DNA from: Zetaproteobacteria bacterium
GTDB lineage: Bacteria; Pseudomonadota; Zetaproteobacteria; Mariprofundales; Mariprofundaceae
NCBI GenBank assembly: GCA_021545625.1
Contig: JAJRVH010000012.1
Coordinates: forward strand, 1 to 10,830
Reading direction: 5' to 3'
DNA: 10,830 nt
The stretch's first letter is position 1, and the number at the start of each line of letters is the position of its first letter. The translations under genes were made by a program, and so were the position numbers. Below, in pieces: positions 5,972 through 10,830 of the stretch. The notes beneath the pieces are model-generated. The model saw nothing but the letters and a program-made list of their open reading frames with translations. It was not told the origin of the DNA and ran no database searches.

Positions 5972-6742
5972 ATGAGTCATCAAGACAAGCAGCCGCAGGA
6001 AGCTGCCACCCATTTCGGATATCAGAACGTCAGCGGTGCCGAGAAGGTGAGGCGCGTGATGGGCGTGTTCTCGTCGGTCGCCAGCCAGTATGATATCATG
6101 AATGATCTGATGAGCGGCGGCATGCACCGGCTCTGGAAACGACGCATGATCGCCACGGCCACGGTCGGCGCCGGTTCGCGCGTGCTGTACGTGGCGGCCG
6201 GTTCCGGCGACGTGGCCATTGGCCTGGCGCGCAAGATGGGACCGTCGGGACGCGTGGTGCTGACCGACCTGAACGGGCCGATGCTGGCCGAGGGTGCGCG
6301 CCGCGTGATCGACGCGGGGCTCCTGCCCGGTCGCGCCGACTGTATCCAGTCCGATGGCACACGGCTGGCGTTTGCCGACAACAGCTTCGACTGTGTGACG
6401 ATCGCCTTCGGCATCCGGAACTTTCTCGATATCGAGGCCGGGCTGGCCGAGTTTTACCGCGTGCTCAGACCCGGCGGACAGTTCGTCTGCCTGGAATTCT
6501 CGCGTCCCGTGCTGCCGGGGCTCGACGTGATCTACGATGCCTATTCCTTCAATATCATCCCGCTGCTCGGCGAGAAGGTCGCCGGCGACCGCGAATCCTA
6601 CCAGTATCTGGTCGAGTCGATCCGTCGCTTCCCTGATCAGCAGCGCTTTGCCCGTCTGATCGAAAGGGCCGGCTTCGATCTGGTCCGGCACGAAAACATG
6701 ACTGGCGGCGTCGTGGCGCTGCACCGGGGGTACAAGGTATGA
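5972..6742 (+). CDS. ubiE: UbiE: ubiquinone/menaquinone C-methyltransferase
   Basis: SAM-dependent methyltransferase (256 aa) that adds the C-methyl group to demethyl-quinone precursors (DDMQH2 in ubiquinone synthesis) at the inner membrane face. Family landmarks: THFGYQNV at 13-20, FSSVASQYDIMNDLMSGGMH at 33-52, the SAM-binding glycine loop at 71-80, the acidic DLN at 99-101, FGIRNFLD, YRVLRPGGQFVCLEFSRP and AYSFNIIPLLGE. Motif I reads VLYVAAGSGD, where relatives have VLD(L/V)A(G/S)GTGD: Tyr73 replaces the usual Asp, and the second glycine is Ala. The start at 5972 is the first possible one (an in-frame stop lies at 5954-5956), and no Shine-Dalgarno is visible. The stop overlaps the ubiJ start as ATGA. 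It is first gene of the ubiE-ubiJ-ubiB operon. Confidence 0.93.
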   Translation: MSHQDKQPQEAATHFGYQNVSGAEKVRRVMGVFSSVASQYDIMNDLMSGGMHRLWKRRMIATATVGAGSRVLYVAAGSGDVAIGLARKMGPSGRVVLTDLNGPMLAEGARRVIDAGLLPGRADCIQSDGTRLAFADNSFDCVTIAFGIRNFLDIEAGLAEFYRVLRPGGQFVCLEFSRPVLPGLDVIYDAYSFNIIPLLGEKVAGDRESYQYLVESIRRFPDQQRFARLIERAGFDLVRHENMTGGVVALHRGYKV

Positions 6743-7392
6743 GCGTTTTTTTCATGCCTCTGCGGCTGATCCCGGTGCCGGTGCAGTGCGTGGTGATGAC
6801 GACGGTGCTGGAGCTGGTGTTCGGGCGCGATGCATCGCTGAAGCCGTATCTGGCCGATCTCGAAGGTAAGGTGTTCCGTATCCATGTCGAGGATGCCGGC
6901 GCGGTGATGTTTCTCGGCTTCTCCGGAGGCAGGCCGTGGGTGCATCCGAATCACGACGGCGATATCGATGTGCGACTGAAGGGCTCGACAGCCGGCTTTG
7001 CGCGCATGTGTTTCGGCCGCGAGGATCCGGACGATCTGGTGTTTCAGCAGGTGTTGACGCTGTCCGGCGATTCGGATGCGATGCTGCGTTTCAAGAAGCT
7101 GTTTGCCGCCGCCGATCTCGACTGGGAGCGCGAACTGCGCGCGGCCTTCGGCGAGTTCTTCGGCTCGCGCGTGGCGCGGGCTGCGCATCTGCTGATCGAG
7201 GGCGAGCGGAGGCTGGCCGACGGCGCGCGGCGCGTGGTCGATGATGGCCTGCGCGGCATGGATCTGCCCGACGGTGAGCGCCTGCAGACATGGCAGGCGG
7301 GCGTCGAGCAGCTGTCGCACAAGCTCAGTCGCCTGAAAGGGCGCGTCACGCGCCTGGAGCACAGGCTCAACGAACGCCAGGCCGGAGAGTAG
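6739..7392 (+). CDS. ubiJ: UbiJ: SCP2-domain ubiquinone biosynthesis accessory factor
   Basis: Accessory protein (217 aa; E. coli UbiJ is about 200) needed for ubiquinone synthesis. It belongs to the Ubi complex and binds the hydrophobic intermediates. Residues about 15-115 form an SCP2-like lipid-binding domain (LADLEGKVFRIHVEDAGAV, then DIDVRLKGSTAGFARM). Residues about 180-212 (VEQLSHKLSRLKGRVTRLEH) look like the heptad coiled coil typical of the UbiJ C-terminus. The start overlaps the ubiE stop by four bases (ATGA), implying coupled translation, and ubiB follows six bases after the stop. The gene order ubiE-ubiJ-ubiB is conserved in many gammaproteobacteria and supports the call, since SCP2 sequences are divergent. 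Confidence 0.85.
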   Translation: MSVFFMPLRLIPVPVQCVVMTTVLELVFGRDASLKPYLADLEGKVFRIHVEDAGAVMFLGFSGGRPWVHPNHDGDIDVRLKGSTAGFARMCFGREDPDDLVFQQVLTLSGDSDAMLRFKKLFAAADLDWERELRAAFGEFFGSRVARAAHLLIEGERRLADGARRVVDDGLRGMDLPDGERLQTWQAGVEQLSHKLSRLKGRVTRLEHRLNERQAGE

Positions 7393-7398
7393 CGCCTT

Positions 7399-9003
7399 GT
7401 GAGGATGCCGGCCAGCTGGAACCGCAATCTGCGCCTGTTGCGCATTGCCCATATCCTGGCCACGCACGGCATGGCGGCACTGGCGGTGCGCATGCGGCTG
7501 TTCGGCTATCCCTATGTCTGGCTGGTGCAGCTGATGCGCGGCGACGACCTGCCCAAGGATCTCGGTGCCCAGATTCGTCTGGCGCTGGAGCGGCTCGGGC
7601 CGACCTTTATCAAGTTCGGACAGATGCTCTCCACGCGCGTCGATTTGCTGCCGCTGGACGTGGCGATGGAGCTGAAGAAGCTGCAGGATAACGTGCCACC
7701 CGAGCCGTTTGCCAATGTCCGGCGGGTCGTTGAGGCGAGTTTCAGGCGACCGCTGACGGGCGATGAGGGCCTGTTCAGGCATTTCGACGAGCAGCCGGTG
7801 GCCGCGGCCTCGATCGCTCAGGTCCATTTCGCGGAGCTGCACGACGGCCGTCAGGTGGCGGTCAAGATCCGGCGCGACCATATCCGCCGCACGATCGAGG
7901 CGGATCTGGCGATCCTGAAGCTTCTGGCCGGGCTGTTCGACCGCTATCTTCCCGAATACCGCCGGCTGAAGGCGCCGGCCGTTGTCGAGGAGTTTGCCGG
8001 CACGATCCGCGGCGAGCTGAATCTGCGCGCCGAGGCTGCCCATGCAAGTCGTTTTGCCGAGAATTTCGCCGATGTCGAGGGCGTGCGCGTGCCGAACGTG
8101 CTGTGGGACTATACCCATACCGAGGTGCTGACGACCGAGCGCATCTCCGGCATCCCGATCGACGAGAAGGAGCTCCTGAGCGAGGCCGGTCACGACTGTC
8201 TGCGGCTGTGCGAACGGGCGGCGACGCTGTTTTTTCATATGGTCTTCATCGACGGCTATTTCCATGCCGATATGCATCCGGGCAATATCTTCGTGGCTCC
8301 GAACGGTGATATTGTGCTGGTCGATTTCGGCATCGTCGGACGCCTGGACATGAAGAGCCGACGCTATCTGGCCGATATGATGCTGGCCTTTCTGCAGGAA
8401 AACTATCGACGTGCCGCCGAGGTGCACGTCGAGGCCGGCTATGTGCCGCCCGATACCGACATCTCGGCTTTCGAGGATGCGCTGCGCGAGATCGCGATTC
8501 CGATCTTCAACCGCCCGCTGGGCGAGATTTCGGTGGCCGAGCTGCTGTTCTGCATGTTTGCGGTGACGGAGCGTTTCAAGATGGAGACCCAGCCGCAGCT
8601 GCTGCTGCTGCAGAAGACGATGGTCGTCATCGAGGGCGTGGCGCGGGAACTGGCTGATCAGGCCAATATCTGGATGCTGGCGCGGCCGCTGGTGGCCGAA
8701 TGGACGGCACGCCATATGGGGCCGGTCGGCCGCGTCGAGGCGGCCGGCGAGGAGTTGCGCGATCAGTTGCGCCGCTGGCTGGCCCTGCCCGAGCGCGTCG
8801 ATACGCTGTTGGGCGGCATCGAGAGCGGCCGGCCAATGGTCGCAGAAGCCTCGCGCGGCGGCGTTCTGCCCGGCGGGCTGCTGATGGCCGCCGGCAGCGC
8901 CGCCATGGTCTGGGCGCTGCTGAGCGGCGCGCCGCCGCTGTTTGCGGCGCTGGCCGCCGGCGCGCTGGCGCTGGGACTGGCCTGGCTGCTGGCGCGGCGC
9001 TGA
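7399..9003 (+). CDS. ubiB: UbiB: ABC1/ADCK-family atypical kinase-like ATPase for ubiquinone biosynthesis
   Basis: Membrane-anchored ATPase of the UbiB/ADCK/Coq8 family that supports ubiquinone synthesis, probably by helping extract lipid precursors from the membrane. The 534-residue product (E. coli about 546) shows the family marks: KFGQ at 72-75, the alanine-rich loop AAAS at 136-139 in place of a kinase glycine loop, the ATP lysine in VAVK (Lys156), the catalytic HADMHPGN at 289-296 and DFG at 309-311. Two hydrophobic helices at about 489-531 form the C-terminal anchor (GGLLMAAGSAAMVWALL and LFAALAAGALALGLAWLL). The start is GTG 7399 or ATG 7405; GGAG at 7384-7387 fits the GTG slightly better, though the spacing (11) is long. 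It is last in the ubi operon. All key residues are present. Confidence 0.94.
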   Translation: MRMPASWNRNLRLLRIAHILATHGMAALAVRMRLFGYPYVWLVQLMRGDDLPKDLGAQIRLALERLGPTFIKFGQMLSTRVDLLPLDVAMELKKLQDNVPPEPFANVRRVVEASFRRPLTGDEGLFRHFDEQPVAAASIAQVHFAELHDGRQVAVKIRRDHIRRTIEADLAILKLLAGLFDRYLPEYRRLKAPAVVEEFAGTIRGELNLRAEAAHASRFAENFADVEGVRVPNVLWDYTHTEVLTTERISGIPIDEKELLSEAGHDCLRLCERAATLFFHMVFIDGYFHADMHPGNIFVAPNGDIVLVDFGIVGRLDMKSRRYLADMMLAFLQENYRRAAEVHVEAGYVPPDTDISAFEDALREIAIPIFNRPLGEISVAELLFCMFAVTERFKMETQPQLLLLQKTMVVIEGVARELADQANIWMLARPLVAEWTARHMGPVGRVEAAGEELRDQLRRWLALPERVDTLLGGIESGRPMVAEASRGGVLPGGLLMAAGSAAMVWALLSGAPPLFAALAAGALALGLAWLLARR

Positions 9004-9006
9004 GGC

Positions 9007-9035
9007 TTGGTCGAAAAGCCGCTTTCTGCTAGGGT
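9007..9035 (+). promoter_or_regulatory. Possible sigma-70 promoter for metK
   Basis: TTGGTC (9007-9012) and TAGGGT (9030-9035) are 17 bp apart, with TGC before the -10. Three of six positions match in each hexamer. Transcription would begin near 9042, leaving a leader of about 58 bases that includes an A-rich stretch (9055-9062). I saw no SAM riboswitch or recognisable operator in 9004-9099. Confidence 0.3.
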
Positions 9036-9099
9036 GCGCCGCCGTTCGATATATTAAAAAAATGCCTGTTTGTCTTTGACGGGTAAAAGCGAGGATTGC

Positions 9100-10275
9100 A
9101 TGAGTCGCAACTATGTATTTACATCCGAATCCGTATCCGAGGGTCACCCCGACAAGGTTGCCGACCAGATTTCCGATGCGGTGCTCGATGCGATCCTGAC
9201 GCAGGACCCGGAGCCGGCGCGGGCGCGCGTTGCCGTCGAGACGATGATCAAGACGGGTGCTGTGATCCTGGCCGGAGAGGTGACGACCGATGCCTGGGTC
9301 GATCTTGACGAGGTGGTGCGCGATGTCGTTTGCGGTATCGGCTATACCAGTTCCGATGTCGGCTTCGACGGATCGACCTGCGCGGTGATGAGCCTGATCG
9401 GCAAGCAGTCCGAGCATATCGCCCAGGGCGTGGACCGCGAGGCGCCCGAGAAGCAGGGGGCCGGCGACCAGGGGTTGATGTTCGGCTATGCGACGAACGA
9501 GACCGAGGTGTTGATGCCGGCGCCGATCCTGTACGCGCACCGGCTTGTCGAGCGCCAGGCCGAAATGCGCCGCGAACATATCCTGCCCTGGCTCAGGCCC
9601 GATGCGAAAAGCCAGATCGCCTTCCGCTACGAGGACGACAGGATCGTCGGTATCGACGCGGTCGTGCTTTCGACCCAGCACGATCCGGACATCGAATACA
9701 ACCATCTGCGCGAGGCGGTGATGGAAAACATCATCCAGCCGGTGTTGCCGAAGGAATGGCTGGACGCCTGTCCGCAGGACAAGATTCACATCAACCCGAC
9801 CGGCCGTTTCGTGATCGGCGGGCCGGTCGGCGACTGCGGCCTGACCGGACGCAAGATCATCGTCGATACCTATGGCGGCATGGCCCGTCACGGCGGCGGC
9901 GCGTTCTCCGGCAAGGATCCGTCCAAGGTGGATCGTTCGGCCGCCTATGCGGGCCGCTACGTGGCCAAGAATATCGTCGCGGCGGGTCTTGCCGAGCGTT
10001 GCGAGATTCAGGTGTCCTATGCGATCGGCGTGGCCGAGCCGACGTCGATTCTGGTCGAGACCTTCGGCACCGCCAGGATCGACGAGGCGCGTATCGCAGA
10101 GCTGGTTCGCGAACATTTCAATCTGACGCCGTACGGCATCTCGGCGATGCTGGATCTGGTGCGGCCGATCTACCGCAAGACGGCGGCCTACGGCCATTTC
10201 GGTCGCGAGCTGCCGGAGTTTTCGTGGGAGAAGACCGATCGCGCCGAGGCGCTGCGCGCCGGCGCGGGGCTGTAG
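9100..10275 (+). CDS. metK: MetK: S-adenosylmethionine synthase
   Basis: Makes S-adenosylmethionine from methionine and ATP in the cytoplasm. The 391-residue product (E. coli 384) carries the signatures in order: FTSESVSEGHPDKVADQISD at 7-26, with the ATP-binding His16 and Asp18, GAGDQGLMFGYATNE at 120-134, the glycine-rich phosphate loop GGGAFSGKDPSKVDRSAAY at 265-283, and SYAIGVAEPTS. It ends FGRELPEFSWEKTDRAEALR, a normal family end. I chose ATG 9100, with GAGG six bases upstream; the frame stays open to 9070 but MSRNYVFTSES is the family start. It is followed by the SAH riboswitch and ahcY, giving synthesis of SAM and removal of its by-product side by side. Confidence 0.97.
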   Translation: MSRNYVFTSESVSEGHPDKVADQISDAVLDAILTQDPEPARARVAVETMIKTGAVILAGEVTTDAWVDLDEVVRDVVCGIGYTSSDVGFDGSTCAVMSLIGKQSEHIAQGVDREAPEKQGAGDQGLMFGYATNETEVLMPAPILYAHRLVERQAEMRREHILPWLRPDAKSQIAFRYEDDRIVGIDAVVLSTQHDPDIEYNHLREAVMENIIQPVLPKEWLDACPQDKIHINPTGRFVIGGPVGDCGLTGRKIIVDTYGGMARHGGGAFSGKDPSKVDRSAAYAGRYVAKNIVAAGLAERCEIQVSYAIGVAEPTSILVETFGTARIDEARIAELVREHFNLTPYGISAMLDLVRPIYRKTAAYGHFGRELPEFSWEKTDRAEALRAGAGL

Positions 10276-10345
10276 GACAGGCGCAGGGCCCTGATTCGAA
10301 GCGGGGGCTTCCATGCGGGTCGCGGATCCGCGGCATCGATAAAAC

Positions 10346-10402
10346 GCCGAGGGGCGCTGCAACCGTCAAGGTCAGGCTCGGCACAATGTTCAACGGCGCT
10401 CA
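10346..10402 (+). ncRNA. SAH riboswitch upstream of ahcY
   Basis: This leader element senses S-adenosylhomocysteine and raises ahcY expression when it accumulates. The sequence matches the published SAH riboswitch consensus closely. P1 is GCCGAG (10346-10351) paired perfectly with CTCGGC (10377-10382). The conserved GCGCTGCAA follows at 10354-10362, and AACGGCGCTCA at 10392-10402 supplies the pseudoknot strand. GGGCGC (10352-10357) pairs with GCGCTC, with one G-U where the consensus has A-U. The 3' strand ends 11 bases before the ahcY ribosome binding site GGGAG (10413-10417), which fits control of translation or transcript structure. This class is known from ahcY leaders of beta- and gammaproteobacteria. 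Confidence 0.9.
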
Positions 10403-10424
10403 TATTTGATACGGGAGTATGAGA

Positions 10425-10830
10425 ATGTCTGAATTTACCGATTACAAGGTGGCGGATATGTCGCCGGAAACCATTGCCTGGGGGCGCAAGGAGCTGGCCA
10501 TCGCCGAGACCGAGATGCCCGGGCTGATGGCGATTCGTGAGAAATACGCCGCCGAGCAGCCGCTCAAGGGCGCGCGCATCGCGGGTTCCCTGCACATGAC
10601 GATCCAGACCGGCGTGCTGATCGAGACGCTGACCGCGCTGGGCGCGGAGGTGCGCTGGGCCTCGTGCAATATCTTTTCGACCCAGGATCACGCGGCGGCG
10701 GCGATTGCCGCAGAGGGCGTGCCGGTGTTTGCCTACAAGGGCGAGACGCTGGAGGAGTACTGGGAATACTGCCACAGGATCATGGAGTGGCATGACGGCG
10801 GCACGCCGAATATGATCCTCGACGACGGCG
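10425..10830 (+). CDS. ahcY: AhcY: S-adenosylhomocysteine hydrolase, N-terminal part, cut by the window edge
   Basis: Splits S-adenosylhomocysteine into adenosine and homocysteine using bound NAD, relieving product inhibition of methyltransferases such as UbiE. The 135 visible residues show the family N-terminus: DYKVADMSPETIAWGRKELA, the substrate-domain GSLHMTIQTGVLIETLTALG with His57, WASCNIFSTQDHAAAAIA with Asp88, then EEYWEYCHRIMEW and the start of NMILDDGGD. The NAD-binding domain lies beyond the window. The start at 10425 has GGGAG seven bases upstream and follows an SAH riboswitch, so expression is probably raised by the enzyme's own substrate. It lies 149 bases after metK and may be co-transcribed with it, since no clear promoter or terminator is visible between them. 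Confidence 0.96.
   Translation, partial: MSEFTDYKVADMSPETIAWGRKELAIAETEMPGLMAIREKYAAEQPLKGARIAGSLHMTIQTGVLIETLTALGAEVRWASCNIFSTQDHAAAAIAAEGVPVFAYKGETLEEYWEYCHRIMEWHDGGTPNMILDDG

Noticed and set aside
10297..10332. Intrinsic terminator after metK
   Set aside because: A five-base-pair hairpin (GAAGC/GCTTC) and the palindrome CGCGGATCCGCG are present, but neither is followed by a T run.
6637..10362. Antisense open frame of 1241 codons on the minus strand
   Set aside because: It is antisense to ubiJ, ubiB and metK (all with family motifs). Long shadow frames are expected opposite GC-rich coding DNA. Its product is His/Gln/Arg-rich with no domain.

Overview
The window looks like chromosomal DNA of a GC-rich proteobacterium, most likely gamma or beta. 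The ubiE-ubiJ-ubiB ubiquinone operon, metK followed by an SAH riboswitch and ahcY, and a Pseudomonas-style split class II ribonucleotide reductase (nrdJa/nrdJb) all fit this. I cannot name the genus.

Layout. Positions 1-1307 hold three decayed genes: the start of a cupin protein (minus), an IlvE-like class IV aminotransferase (minus) and a divergent MarR-type regulator (plus). Each carries a frameshift, and the last two also seem to lack internal segments. Positions 1304-1975 (minus) hold an intact secreted DNA/RNA non-specific endonuclease. Positions 2074-2554 hold a remnant of a type I restriction subunit (hsdR), truncated at both ends, with an amber codon and an apparent internal deletion. 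Positions 2558-5747 (minus) form the nrdJ operon, in transcription order: nrdJa, a 69-codon ORF that overlaps it as TGATG, a 55-codon ORF with a very strong ribosome binding site, and nrdJb. nrdJa is open end to end except for one amber codon where the family has serine.

The 5748-5971 intergenic region holds a good sigma-70 promoter for nrdJ, two NrdR boxes 32 bp apart, a perfect DnaA box and a possible near-leaderless promoter for ubiE. Positions 5972-9003 (plus) are the compact ubiE-ubiJ-ubiB operon. Positions 9100-10275 are metK. An SAH riboswitch lies at 10346-10402, and ahcY starts at 10425 and runs off the window.

How it fits together: metK makes S-adenosylmethionine, UbiE uses it to methylate quinone precursors, and AhcY removes the product S-adenosylhomocysteine, whose level is read by the riboswitch. 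UbiB and UbiJ support ubiquinone synthesis. NrdJ supplies deoxynucleotides under probable NrdR (and perhaps DnaA) control. The left 2.5 kb looks like a decaying accessory region next to this housekeeping block. The main open question is whether the frameshifts and the nrdJa amber are real mutations or sequence errors. I found no tRNA, rRNA, CRISPR array or insertion sequence.
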